DNA of 64,000 bases from Triticum aestivum (GCF_018294505.1 NC_057798.1:370594156-370658155); one strand, 5' to 3'. Shown: positions 11,600-23,112, counted from the first letter of the stretch. Translations and numbers: made by a program. The notes: generated from the letters alone by a model not told the origin.

Positions 11600-13019
11600 T
11601 GATCAATTGTAAGTATAGTGGGATATTTCGCCCGAACTGCGAGTGTCGTGTTCTCCACAGGGACTAGGCGATCAGCGACTATATTCGACTAAAGCTAGGT
11701 AACACAATTTAGAAGATGATTGCAAGGAAATATAAACCTAAATTAACCATTCCCTAAGATCGTCGCCAAAGAAAATGCAAAATAAGCAAAGGGAAAATCA
11801 GATTTTACTCATTATCTTTTTGGTATTTTTGTAATTCTTGAGAAATTAAGATACTAACACAAGCTAACATCAATGACAACAGAAGTAAAAAGTATGTGTA
11901 TATATCACAAGAATAGTAAACTCGACACTACTCATCAGCACACAACAATATTTTTGATGAATTACACACACACACACTAGCAGAATACTAATTGACAGAA
12001 ACAAAATATAATAGATCAAGTATCTCCCAAAGTAACAAAGCCTCAACTAGTCAGATCTCAGAACATATACACTATATTATACAAGTACTTAAATAGAGCA
12101 AACAGTAGGTTGCAAGTACACTTCAAATCTGAATATTCCATAAGCATCTCAAGGCACAAATTAATTGTTCAGAACAGTACACAAGGTTCACCTAGCAGTT
12201 TTCAGAAATTTGCAAGAAGAGAAGAGAGAAGCAACAGCAGTTTGGGTTCAGAGAAGAACTAGGAGCAGCAGCTAGAGGCGAGGGAAGAAGAGAAATAGTA
12301 GCAGCAAGGGGAAGAAGAAGGAACAACAGCGTGGTGAGGGGAGAGGGCTTCAGCAAGAGGTGCAGCAGGGGCGCATAGGAAGAAGAAGAAGCAGTAGGTC
12401 GCGTGGAAGAAGAGAAGGCAACGGGCAGGAGGTGGAGAGGAAGAAGGAGGGGCGCGCGAGGCGGCGCTGGTGGAGGCGTGTGGATGATGGATGGTGGTGC
12501 TGGTGGTGCGTGGTGGAGTGGTGGCAGAAGTCGATGGTGGTGCTGGTGAATGGATGGCGTGCCGCTACGCCGGCCTGGCCGCGACGGTGACCGGAGGTGA
12601 AGGAGTTGGGGCAGAGGGGAGATGGAGATACCAGGCCTGGCGGGGATCGGCTACCGCAAGGGATTTTCACCCCTCCTCAGATCTGCCACTTTGTAATTTT
12701 GGCCCTTCTCCTCTTCTTCTTTCATCACAAGGTCCCTTTCTTCTTTAACTTGTCCCCTGGAGCATCATTTCTTCACACACAAGTCCCTCTGTCTTTCTTC
12801 TTTCTTTTCACTTGACTGGTTCTCTTAGCCACTAGTCCGGATCTTGAAGTTTATAGTGCCTTTGCGCACTTTTCTGCAAAAGAAACACAATGACTAGTAA
12901 ATGACTCATTATATGATTTTCATGCAAATATTCAACTAAACTTAGCAAGAATAGATGGGCATAACTCAACGAATGGTATAATTCAATGCCAAAATTATGT
13001 ATATGAAATGTGCTTATCA
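11600..13019 (-). repeat. 5' LTR of the nested gag-only element
   Basis: 1420 bases, TGATCAATTG to GCTTATCA, pairing with 7280-8728 and followed by the target duplication GGGAA at 13020-13024. Confidence 0.9.
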
Positions 13020-13768
13020 GGGAACACAATAAATAACAGAGCCATCAAATGTAACACAAGCAAGACGCGGCAATATGCGGTGCTAGGGGTGACCTAACGT
13101 AGTGGTAGGTGATACCGACGAAGGGGGGAAACATCCGGGAAAGTATTCCCGGTGTTTCGCGTTTTCGGACAAACGGACCGGAGGGGGAAAGTTCCATGTT
13201 TGCTATGCTAGGGATGTGTGGCAGGCGAACGGGCTGCGTATCCGGATTCGTCTCGTCGTTCTGAGCAACTTTCATGTACAAAGTTTTTCCATCCGAGCTA
13301 CGGTTTATTTTATATGATTTTTTAAAGTTTTAAATCACTTTTAGAATTTATTTAATTAATTTAATTCAACATTATCCACAACAGTGCATGCTGACATCAG
13401 CATGACGTCAGCAGTCAACAGAGGTGTTGACTGGGTCGCTGACGTGTGGGTCCCACTGGTCATTGACTTAGTTAACTAAACATGATTAGTTAATTTAATT
13501 AAAGTAATTAGGTTAACTAGGGTTTAGGTTAAACTAATTACTGCTTATTTAAACTAACAGGTTAATTAGATTAATTAAATAGGATTAATTAACTTAATTA
13601 ACTTAGTTAATTAATTAATTAAATTTATTTCTATTATTATTATTTTTTCTAATTCTTTTAATTCTATTTTTTTAAACACGTTCTATGGGCGGGGCCCATA
13701 TGTCATAGGCCCCGGGGGCCTAACGGGCGCACGGGTAAGCGGGCGCTGGGCGTGTGCGTTGTCCAGAT

Positions 13769-14231
13769 TATATCTGGCCAAACGGGTCGGCCCGGCACGG
13801 CACGGCCCGGCCCATCATAATCGTGCCTGGCCCGGCACGGCCCGCCAGGGCACGAGTACTATACGGGTCGTGCCGTGCTGGCCCGCGTGCTGCGCCCCCA
13901 CGCCCAGGCACGACCCAGTTAGTAAACGGGCCGGCACGTTGGCCCGTTTAGCATGGTGGGCTGCATATTTTTAGCCTGTTATTTGACGCAGTGAGCGTTT
14001 TTTAGCCTATTTTTACATATTGGGCCATATATAAATGTATAAAAAAATCAAAAAAGTAATCGGGCCGTGCCGTGCCGGCCCGCGTGCCCAGCCTCCAGGC
14101 CCAGGCACGGCCCAGGGCGTGACGCGTGCCTGGCCCGGCCCGTTTAGCCCATGCTGTGCCTGGCCCAAGGCGGGCCGTGCCGGCGTGCTCACGGGCCGGC
14201 CCGAAAAACCCGGCCCATTTGGCCAGCTATA
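13769..14231. mobile_element. hAT-like MITE in the 5' LTR of the large element
   Basis: 463 bases bounded by imperfect terminal inverted repeats (TATATCTGGCCAAACGGG on the left, TATAGCTGGCCAAATGGG read inward from the right). It is flanked by an 8-base direct repeat GTCCAGA(T/C) at 13761-13768 and 14232-14239. The interior is a GC-rich string of GGCCCGGCACGGC-like motifs in both directions around an AT-rich centre (13965-14060), and no ORF is conserved. The paired LTR at the left edge of the window reads straight through GTCCAGA without it, giving a direct empty-site comparison. The 8-bp duplication points to the hAT superfamily. Confidence 0.82.
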
Positions 14232-15493
14232 GTCCAGACCGCACGGGCGCACGCCCAGGGCCGCGGCAACAGCCACTACAGGGTCGGGTACGCACCGGCC
14301 GGCGAGCAAGGGGCCGCGGGCGAGGAGCAGCAGCGCCGGTGAACGAAGGCGGTGGTCGGAGCAACTGCAGGGGAGCCGGGGTGGGCTCGCCAACGTGAGG
14401 CGCGGCACGGGGCGCCAGCGCGGTGCCGGCCCAGGCGCGACGCGCGGGGTGGTGCGCGCGCGGTGGTGCTGGAGCATGGCAACGGTGCGACGAGTGGGGT
14501 GGCCGGCGTCGGCAATAGAGAGGGGAAGGGAGGAAGCTCACGTAGGGGAATGGCAGCGGGCTCGACGGAGGCCTTCGGGGAGGAGGTCGATGATGCAAGC
14601 AGTCCGGCGAGGAGGAGGTTGACGAGGGCGTCCAGCAAGGCGACGCCGTGCAGGAGGATGAAGGCAGGGGCGGCGTCGGGCGGCGATGCATCAGGGTCGG
14701 GCGACAGGGCGGCAGCGTCGGAGGACGTGGAGGCACGAGAGGAAGGGAGCCGCGAGGAGGAGGCCAAAGGGCGGCGCTCGGCGCCGACGGGCGACGACTG
14801 TCCTCGGGCACGGGCGCTCCAAGAGGAGGGGAGCAAACATGGGAGCCCCTCCTCCGTGCGTGTGTGTGTGTGTGTGTGGTCTTCGTGGGTGGCGGCGCGG
14901 GGAGGGAACGAGGGAGAGTGGGGGATCGTGGAACCGGGGTGTAGTGGGCTAGGGTTGCAGGGTGGGGGGGTTATGTAGGGGCGTGGCTGGGCCAGCCTAA
15001 TGGCCTGGTGCCCTGCTGGGCCGAACGGTCCAGGGGAGGGGGTCTGTTATTTCTTTTTCTTTTTTGCTTTATTTTTTTATTCTTTTCTATTTTTATTTAT
15101 AGTTTCTTCTATATTAGTTTTATGAAAAACCAAGTTAGCACTTAAATTAGTATCCTGAATATACGCCACTGCCAAACCTAGTTCGTAGCCAAAATATATT
15201 AGTTTAATATTTTCATAATTTCAAAAGCAATTAAATTATTATTTTAGTCACTGTTTTTAATTAGATCAAGGCAGTCAAATATTTTACAAAAATGTTTGTT
15301 CTCCACCAATATTACTTATGAATTATTTGTCACATCCGGAACATTTTTAGTTTTAAAACTTGAAAACTTTTGTGATTTGGCTTTAGTTTAAATTTGAATT
15401 TGAATTCCGTTTGAATCAAGGCGGGTACGGTAATCGTGGTGACATGGCATCATTAGCAGGGAATTACTGTAGCTTAACTATCCAGGCGTCACA

Positions 15494-16186
15494 ACGCCTC
15501 CTTGGCCGCATACACAACATGAGCTTTGTTAATTTTCTCCATCCTAGGCTGAGTGCAAGGCACGCTTATCCTTGTTGGAGGAATCCTTCATGTGTATGTA
15601 CTAGGGGTCGATGATGGCCTTGGTGAGGTGAACCAGTGAGTCCTTCTAATTCTCCTTGCTACCCCAGATCTTGTATTGGCCCTGGATGTCATCAAGATTC
15701 TGGCAGGCGATGCCCGAATTCTCGAGCGGCTTTACATCGTTGGTGATGTCCACCATAGCGAACATGTAGTGGGGGCTGTCGATAAACCTGGCGAAACGCT
15801 CACAAGGCCTTGTGGCTAGGCAGTAGTGGTAGACGAGGACATGGTGGCACATGCACATCTGGGCGACGGTGACCTTGGGACAAGACCCGGCACAAGCGCG
15901 GGTGTACTTGAGGTCGAACATGACCACCTTGTACTTCTCCTCGGCAAGCAACAACTCCATGATGTGGATGGAGTGCTCCACCCAGACCGGGTCGTTGGTG
16001 TACACCACCGAGAGGTCTATGAACCTTCTGTGGGTTTCCACCACGGCATGCATGGTGAACTGCTGCTCGTCGTCGGCAGCCGCTCGGAGCACCATTGGAG
16101 CTGCATAGGATACCCTCTAAGAATTTGTCGTCGTGGGTGTGCTTCTCACAATGGTGGGGCGCGATTGAAAGGTTGAAGAGACACAA
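15494..16186 (-). pseudogene. 3'-5' exonuclease-like (RNase H-like fold) gene fragment, cut by the large element
   Basis: The minus-strand frame 16095-15646 encodes a 149-residue stretch with FDLKYT, VAQMC, VLVYHYC and ERFARFIDSP phrases. These match in memory the DEDD-type 3'-5' exonuclease-like proteins abundant in Triticeae. The first exonuclease motif normally has D-x-E; here it is D-L-K, so catalysis is doubtful. Lesions: a frameshift near 16111-16116 separates an upstream part (HTHDDKFLEG); TAG occurs at 15646-15648 and again at 15601-15603; another frame change lies near 15545, after which INKAHVVYAAKEA runs exactly into the retrotransposon junction at 15494. The remaining C-terminus should lie left of the window. 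No ATG is visible at the right end. Confidence 0.72.
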
Positions 16187-16982
16187 GGATTAAATGGCCG
16201 CTGTAATAAATGGGGGTCGGCCGGCCTGTAATCGTCATGTCTTGTCACGGTGTTCATAGCGGAGGATTCCAGTGCACGCTTGACAACACTTCACTGCACG
16301 CGTTTCGTTTGACCATGCGTGGGCTCGAAGAGGCGCCAAATGTATCGTCAGTGAGCCTATTCCTACGCTACCATGCAGTTTACCGTGCAAGCTTCCCGCC
16401 CGGCTAGTTTGGCCATGCGTCGGCTAGAAGAGGGACAAATCATGGGCGTTTATTGGCAAAAAGCTTTGTAAAAACGACGTGTGTGGAATCACTTCAGTCA
16501 TAAGTTTACCCGTGGGTGATGAGGTCAAAGTTAGACAGAAGGGTGATGATGGACACCCGAGTGCGGTAATTAATTCTACGCTCTACAGGGCAGTCGGTTG
16601 AAGAAACCAACTGTGTGCAATAATGTTGAAGATCGCAATCGAGTTAGCTATACAGATCGTGTGCTGTGAGACTGACAAGGTGAACAGATTCGAGAATGGT
16701 TAATAAAATCTAAGACCATTGCATATTAAGGTCAAAATAGTGCTACCAATATACGAGTCTCATACGATGCCATTTCAACGATTGTACCACAAAAGCTCGA
16801 AATATTACAAGGTTCAAATTCCAGAGTTATATGGCTCAAATTCGAAGATTACAAGGTTCAAACTGATATTAGAAATGAAATTCAGCTCATCAGCTGCAAA
16901 CGCTCACGTTGATCCGCTGAGCATGGATATCAGAGAGGTTCAAACTAATATTACCACTTCTAAGTCTGGTTTCAAAACCTCA
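16187..16982. other. Intergenic stretch, nothing recognised
   Basis: Mixed-composition DNA between the exonuclease fragment and the F-box pseudogene. The only open stretches are short (16210-16407, 16719-16985) and resemble no family I know. I see no inverted-repeat transposon ends. Confidence 0.5.
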
Positions 16983-18848
16983 TAATTTTTGCAAAGGGGT
17001 CAGCCACTCAGAAGTCACGTATGGGGTTGACACGATGACTTTCGATTACTCTGTCATCTGAAGTTCCAAAATGAAATTCAGCATTTTCGGAGCCTATTCC
17101 ATTATGTCGCACGCGCCGACGCTGATCAACAAACCATTATTTTTTGCGAAATAAATGTAGGGCAAACCTCATTACCTTCAGCACCTTTGCTCTGAAAACA
17201 AAGAACATGGTGAATATAATCTCCGGTAAGGTCCCTCGGTAGGAGTTCAAAGTAATTTCTGAGAGATGCGATCTAGGCATTCGACGTGATTGTTATATTG
17301 TATCACATTATCCACCACTGGGCCTAATCTTATCTGCAAAAGAAGAAAACGTGTTAGTGCCTACATGCAGTTTTGAACACTATTACTGGCCTATTTGGTT
17401 TGCAGGATTTGTAAAATGCACTAACATTCCATTTCGATCTGACATGATTAACATGGGCATTCGATTACATTCTAGAAAAATGTAGCCTTTTTCACAAGAG
17501 GTTGGAGTGGAGCAAAAGTTCCCTAAGAAAACTAGTACAGATGAATCCAAAGGAGAAATGCTTATGGATTGTAACCATATGGATCAAGCAACCAATATGG
17601 GGGGGACATGTATGTGCTGAAATCCTCCAAAAGAATCCTTCAGAAATCGCAGTACGTTGTCATTGTAAACTTGGAAAAAGGTGTGACAAATTGAACTCCC
17701 TTATGGTTAACATTTAATAGGGAAGGAACATCACCTTGATATATAGCTTCTCCAGGCATGGAAAGCATCTCAGGAAACTGACAACTTGCTCCAGGTTAGG
17801 GCCGATAGATTCTAGTGCCAAGACCTTCACTGTGCGCAGTTTCGGGGTCAAGTTTGTCATAATCATTTTCAGGATGACTGACGAACAAACATCTTCAAAA
17901 TTAGAAATAATGTTAATTTGTAGAAGGAGAGGTAGAAGGCGGTTGTTGTACCTGAACGGGTGTGGATCCAATAACAAGTTCGGAGTATTTGTCAGACGAG
18001 TAGCCCACCATTGTCAACTTCGGCACAGAAATGACATTGATTCTTGTTGGACCTTCTTGATCAGCTACAAGTAATCTCTCAAGTGAAGGTGTGTCCTCAA
18101 TGACCATACCATGGTACACATCTTGTGATGTCTTCCTGTCGCACCAGGAACACGCATAAATGGTCCGGAGAGTCATGGAGGTGATGTGGAAGCTACTCAA
18201 CCCATTAATCGCCTGAAGACGAAGGTACTCGAGTGCAGTATAGCCACGGAGTAGGCGCTCCATGTCATCGTTTGGGAGGTAGATGACGACGAGCTCAAGG
18301 TGCTTCAGTCATGGTAGAATAAGAATGGGCACGTCATTAAGGGGGGATGACAGTCCCTGAACTTGGCGACACGCAGCATGGGCGCGAGGCGGAGCTCGGA
18401 CATTGGCAGCAAGCGCATATGCCCATCATCAAAAGTAAGCTCCTCGAGCTGATCTAGGGCGGGGGATCGGAACCAGTCGTCAAGCTTGGCTCGGTCCTTG
18501 CTGTTGGAACGGAATTTCCCATTCTAAGGCCTCTCGTTGGGCCATGGTGACTGCCGAGGATCTTGGATAACGCATCCAAGCTTTTGCGATAGCCATGGCA
18601 GAGCTCATGGGTTTTGATGAGGTTGAGAGGGGTGGAGTTCCATAGGGTGCGCCACCGCCGAGAAAGGACGGTTGTCCGCACCCCATATTTGATAGGGAGG
18701 AGGGAGATGATGACTATCAACATACCACCGGGGAGGTTGCTGATGAAGTCTAGGCCTGCTGGAGTCGCTTGCGGTTCTTGCTCGCCCCGCCTTTGCTTGT
18801 TGGCAACCTCGTTCTCCACCTCTGGAGTCTCCTTGTCAGCGGCGCTTT
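16983..18848 (-). pseudogene. F-box / LRR / FBD protein gene, multiply broken
   Basis: The right end carries an F-box (DFISNLPGGMLIVIISLLP through VLSRRWRTLWN). In pieces leftward follow an LRR-like region (18263-17952, with EYLRLQAINGLSSF and PSLERLLV), an FBD-type block (17877-17735, PNLEQVVSFLRCFPCLEKLYIK), and two further FBD pieces (about 17333-17145 with VECLD and FTMFFVFRAKVLKVMRF; 17140-16983 with FVDQRRR and VADPF). F-box proteins of this kind are substrate adaptors of SCF ubiquitin ligases. Breaks seen: frameshift near 18525 with a TAG at 18534-18536, frameshift near 18340, TGA at 18309-18311, frameshift near 17245, TGA at 17008-17010. Introns are suggested at 17951-17878 (GT-AG, but the join shifts frame) and 17734-17334. 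The right boundary 18848 is a splice acceptor. Confidence 0.75.
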
Positions 18849-19036
18849 CTGATAGAAGTGGGAGTACAGGGAATATTTAGTTAAAACGGGGCAATAGAAA
18901 AGTGTATTGGTAACTAGAAGTTATTAGGTAGGAATATAGTAAGAAAATGGAATAACAGTTGGTTGCTTAAATACTACACAATTCATTTGATATTGTTGGG
19001 TAAGTCAACATGCAGATACTTGAAAAGAAAACTTAC

Positions 19037-19318
19037 TTCGAACAAAGTCTGGACGGATGATATCGTCGGGGAAGTTAGCATATATCTCATGACCATGCCC
19101 TTTTATGTGCAGTGCAATTATAGTGCCAGCTTCCATTACATAAAACTTAGAAAATTCTTTCCAAAGGCCAGTGCCAAAATAGGAGTCACCACGTTCACGA
19201 AGTGTTATAGTAGCAACGATTGTAAATCCATGGTTTGTCTTCAGTATGACATCCGTGGAGTCTTGATGTAAAGGGAAAGATTGTGCACTACAGATTCTGT
19301 TGCATAGCAAGGGACGCG
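19037..19318 (-). pseudogene. B3 DNA-binding-domain exon, possibly the upstream exon of the F-box gene
   Basis: 94 codons open throughout, with the pattern of a plant B3 domain (ILKTNHGFTIVATITLRER, YFGTGLWKEFSKFYVMEAGT, then a hydrophobic strand). B3 domains bind DNA in plant transcription factors. The exon starts after a pyrimidine-rich acceptor (CTGCAG at 19324-19319) and ends at a canonical GTAAGT donor (19036-19031) in phase 1. The next good acceptor to the left (TCTATCAG, ending at 18849) opens exactly the phase needed to continue into the F-box frame. I call it a pseudogene because the downstream part is broken and no consistent start exon is found. Confidence 0.6.
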
Positions 19319-19849
19319 CTGCAGAAAATGGTAGGATTGTTAAAGAAAATATGGTAACATGCAAATATGGGCCCAAATTGAAAGAACTGTACAACAGTTG
19401 AAATCAAAGGACAAAAAACTATAATTAAACAGATAGGGTAAACATGATGTCATGGAAATATGAGAGCAATCGAAAGAACAATACATCATAAATTTGCCTA
19501 ATATAGAAAGAAGAGGGGGAATATCCCCCTTGACGTATATGGTGCATGTGGCACCTTTTATCCAAATGTAGCAATATTTAGAATATGTTCAGGAAGGTAG
19601 GCCATGCCAACCGATTTAGGGTGAGATTGAACATAATGCGCACATCCTCAAGTCATCTGGTACGGTGAGATGGAATGTCTGGCGCAGGTCGCAAAGTGCT
19701 GATGTTTCCGTGCACTATACACTATGAATGGAAGAAAACCCTCAAATAAGCTCGAATAAATATGACTTCACGATGATTTCGGCCAGGTGAATAAAGGAGA
19801 CAGATGAGCTGGGATAAGAGATGAGATAATATGTCATTAAATTAGTTAC

Positions 19850-20037
19850 CTTGTTGTCCATGAGAAAGAACCCTCAGTACGGCAGATTCCCCAACCGAGC
19901 GGAGCTGGGTCGACCGCGAGCAGCATCGAGAAAGTCGATGGCGATAGGCGGCAGCAAGCGGAAGTGGCGAAATGCGGTGTGCTTTGCTGGCAGCATGGCG
20001 GCGGTGGCAGGCATCAAGCTAAGTGGTTACTGTCGTG
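19850..20037 (-). other. Candidate first-exon segment cut by the Athila insertion
   Basis: On the minus strand the GC-rich stretch 30104-30250 followed by 20037-19850 reads like a 5' UTR and first exon: an ATG at 19861-19859, three more codons (ATGGACAACAAG), then a GTAACT donor at 19849. The Athila element is inserted inside it. The phase at the donor does not match the B3 exon at 19318, so the connection is not proven. Confidence 0.35.
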
Positions 20038-21559
20038 TGATGACCCACAAGCATAGGGGATCTATCGTAGTCCTTTCGATAAGTAAGAGTGTCGAACCCA
20101 ACGAGGAGCAGAAGGAAATGATAAGCGGTTTTCAGTAAGGTTTTCTCTGCAAGCACTGAAATAGTAGGTGATAGATAGTTTTGTGACAAGATAAATAGTA
20201 ACGAGCAAAAAGTAAATAAAGTAAATACATTGCAGCAAGGTGGCCCAATCCTTTATGTAGCAAAGGATAAACCTGGACAAATTCTAATAATGAAGAAGGA
20301 GCTCCCGAGGACACATTGGGAATTATCGTCAAGCTAGTTTCATCACGTTCATAAGATTCGCGTTCGGTACTTTGATAATTTGATATGTGGGTGGACCGGC
20401 ACTTGGTACTGCCCTAACATGGACAAGCACACCACTTATAATTAACCCCTATTGCAAGCATCCACAACTACAAAAAGGAGTATTAAGGTAAACCTAACCA
20501 CAGCATTAAACATATGGGTCCATATCAACCCCTAACGAAGCAACGCATAAACTAGGGTTTAAGCTTCTGTCACTCTAGCAACCCATCATCTACTTATTAC
20601 TTCCCTATGCCTTCCTCTAGGCCCAAATAATGGTGAAGTGTCATGTAGTCGACGTTCACATAACACCACTAGAGGAGAGACAACATACATCTCATCAAAA
20701 TATCGAACGAATACCAAATTCACATGACTACTAATAGCAAGACTTCACCCATGTCCTCAGGAACAAACGTAACTACTCACAAAGCATATTCATGTTCATA
20801 ATCAGAGGAGTAATAATATGCATAAAGGATCTGAACATATGATCTTCCACCAAGTAAACAAAATAGCATCAACTACAAGGAGTAATCAACACTACTAGCA
20901 ACCCACGGGTACCAATTTGTGGTTTTGATACAAGATTGGATACAAGAGATGAACTAGGTTTTTGAGAAGGGATGGTGCTGGTGAAGATGTTGATGGAGAT
21001 TGACCCCCTCTCGACGAGAGGATCGTTGGTGATGATGTTGGTGATGATTTCCCCTTCCCGGAGGGAAGTGTCCCCGGCAGAACAGCTCCGCCAAAGCCCT
21101 AGATTGATTCCGCCAAGGTTCCGCCTCGTGGCGGCGGAGTTTCGTCCCGTAAGCTTGCCCATGATTTTTTCCAGGACAAAATCCTTCATATAGCAGAAGA
21201 TGGATGCCGGAAGCCCACCAGGGCCCCCAGGAGATAGGGGGCCGCGCCCTATAGGGGGGGCGCGCCCCCTATCTCCTGGACAGGGTGTGGGCCCCCTGGC
21301 CTATTTCTTTTTCTCATAAATTCTTATAAAATCCAAAAAGATGTTTCGTGGAGTTTTAGGATTTTTGGAGTTGTGTAGAATAGGTTTCCAACGTTTGCTC
21401 CTTTTCCAGCCAGAATTCCAGCTGCCGGCAATCCCTCTCTTCATGGTAAACCTTGTAAAATAAGAGAGAATAGCCATAAGTATTGAGATATAATGTGTAA
21501 TAATAGCCCATAATGCAATAAATATTGATATAAAAGCATGATGCAAAATGGACGTATCA
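20038..21559 (-). repeat. 3' LTR of the Athila element
   Basis: 1522 bases, TGATGACCCACAAG to GGACGTATCA. It contains a GC-rich palindrome at 21227-21279 in otherwise AT-rich DNA. Confidence 0.9.
21227..21279. repeat. GC-rich palindrome in the 3' LTR
   Basis: CCAGGAGATAGGGGG at the left pairs with CCCCCTATCTCCTGG at the right around a CG-rich loop. An outer stem (CCAGGGCCC near 21218 with GGGCCCCCTGG near 21290) extends it. In RNA this would form a strong hairpin. The partner LTR keeps it at 29771-29824. Confidence 0.8.
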
Positions 21560-21575
21560 ACTCCCCCAAGCTTAG
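21560..21575 (-). other. Polypurine tract of the Athila element
   Basis: Minus-strand AGCTTGGGGGAGT abuts the TGATACGTCC start of the 3' LTR. Confidence 0.75.
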
Positions 21576-23112
21576 ACCTCGCTTGTCCTCAAGCAGAAGC
21601 CAAAATCGAAAAATATGTCCACATGTTTAGAGATAGAGGTGTCCGTAAAAATAAAATACGGACATGAGGGCATCATGATCATTCTAATAACAGCAACATA
21701 TATGGATTTTGTCATATGATTTCCTATGTTTAAGTAATAAGCAATTCACAATGTCAAGTATGGTTCAAAAACTTCTTTGGGAACTAACAAACTATAATCT
21801 CAGTTATTGAAGCAATTGTAATTTATCGTAACATCAAAAAGAGTCAATAATAGAGCTTTTCAGCAAGCTCACATACTCAACTATCTCGTAGTCTCCTATA
21901 ACTGTTAACACTCACGCAATACTTGTGGTTATAGAGTTTCAGCCGGACACTGAGAAAGATAGGGGCTTATTGTGTTGTCTCCCAACATATTCACCTTTAG
22001 GTGATGTCAACAATAATAGCCTATGCCAACTTACATCCAGTTGGATATATGTATCATGATCTTTCAAACACGAGGAGCTTGCCAAAGGATAAAAATAAAA
22101 AGGGAAAGGTGAGGATCACCTTGACTCAAGCATAAAGTAAAAACGTAAAGTAAAAGATAGGCCCTTCGCAGAGGGAAGCAGAGATTGTCATGCGCGTTTA
22201 GGGTTGATGCACAAAATCTTAATGCAAAAGAACGTCACTTCATATTGCCCCTTGTATGTGGACCTTTATTATGCAGTCCGTCGCTTTTATTACTTCCACA
22301 ACAAGTTCGTACAAAGCTTATTTTCTCTGCACTAATAAGTCATACATATTTAGAGAGCAATTTTTTTATTGCTTGCACCGATGACAACTTACTTGAAGGA
22401 TCTTACTCAATCCATAGGTAGGTATGGTGGACTCTCATGGCAAAACCGGGTTTAAGGATATTTGGAAGCACAAGTAGTATTTCTACTTGGTGCAAGGAAT
22501 TTGGCTAGCATGAGGGGGAAAGGCAAGCTCAACATGTTTGGAAGGTCAATGATAATATACTTTAACTGAGATGTCGGAAAACATAAACCATTACGTTGTC
22601 TTCCTTGTCCAACGTCAACTCTTTTAGCATGTCATACTTAATGAGTGCTTCACAATCATAAAAGATGTCCAAGATAATATATTTATATGTGAACCCCTCT
22701 TTCCTTATCACTTCCTATTAATTGCAACGATGACCAAGGCTACGTTCATCAACTCTCAACAATTTTTATGCCTCATACTTTCTACGTGTGAAGTTATCAC
22801 TATCCATAAGATCAATATGAACTATTTTGTTCTTTCTACTTTCTCAAGATCATAGCAACATAGCAAAGCCCTTGAATCAACACTAATCTTTATTATAGAT
22901 AGCACACGGACTCGATTACATAAAGAGATCACAATGAAAAACTCAAAACTACTTGATATCAAAAACTTCAACTACTAATAGATCAAGATACTACTAAAAG
23001 GATCGAACTAAATAAAGCGGTAAAGATAGGAGTGTGATGGTGATACGACACCGGGGCACCTCCCCCAAGCTTGGCAGTTGCCAAGGGGAGTTCCCATACC
23101 CATGTGATTATT
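21576..23112 (-). other. 3' untranslated part of the Athila element
   Basis: About 1.5 kb of AT-rich DNA between the accessory ORF and the polypurine tract. The open stretches are short (22185-22421 at most). I see no conserved gene; an envelope-like ORF, sometimes found here in Athila elements, is not recognisable. Confidence 0.6.

Larger units (their letters stand above)
7280..13019 (-). mobile_element. Complete non-autonomous Athila-like retrotransposon with gag remnant only
   Basis: Two LTRs (7280-8728 and 11600-13019, both TGATCAATTG...GCTTATCA) flank 2871 bp and are bounded by a perfect 5-bp target duplication GGGAA (7275-7279 and 13020-13024). The minus-strand polypurine tract is at 8729-8743 and the primer site at 11579-11596. 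The only recognisable protein is a gag with a nonsense codon; no protease, reverse transcriptase or integrase is present. The primer site is identical over 18 bases to that of the autonomous-type Athila element at 20038-30103. The LTRs differ by several small indels, including a 20-odd base stretch near 7573 absent from the other copy and different CA-repeat lengths. Confidence 0.9.
1..15493 (-). mobile_element. Large non-coding LTR retrotransposon (LARD/Sukkula-like), left end outside the window
   Basis: Bases 1-1283 match 14239-15493 closely: about nine substitutions in the last 380 bases by eye, plus one short indel. On the minus strand each copy begins TGTGAYGCC. The element therefore reads right to left: 5' LTR 5429-15493, tRNA-Met-type primer site 5413-5425, internal domain to 1298, polypurine tract 1284-1297, 3' LTR 1283 and leftward out of the window. 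Removing the nested insertions leaves an LTR of about 3.85 kb and an internal domain of about 4.1 kb with no ORF over about 120 codons. This architecture fits the large retrotransposon derivatives known in Triticeae; the family name is from memory. It must rely on another element for its proteins. The right flank 15494-15498 (ACGCC) is the expected target duplication; the left copy is not in view. Confidence 0.82.
5429..15493 (-). repeat. 5' LTR of the large element, interrupted by two insertions
   Basis: This LTR begins on the minus strand at 15493 (TGTGACGCC) and ends at 5429 (GGGGCGTCACA). It is split by the gag-only retrotransposon at 7280-13019 and the hAT-like MITE at 13769-14231. The retained LTR sequence is 5429-7279, 13025-13768 and 14240-15493, about 3.85 kb. 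The segment 5429-7279 holds an exon-like stretch near 5750-5850. The segment 13320-13680 is AT-rich with many TTAATTAA motifs. The segment 14240-15000 is the GC-rich part matched at 13-830. Confidence 0.8.
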
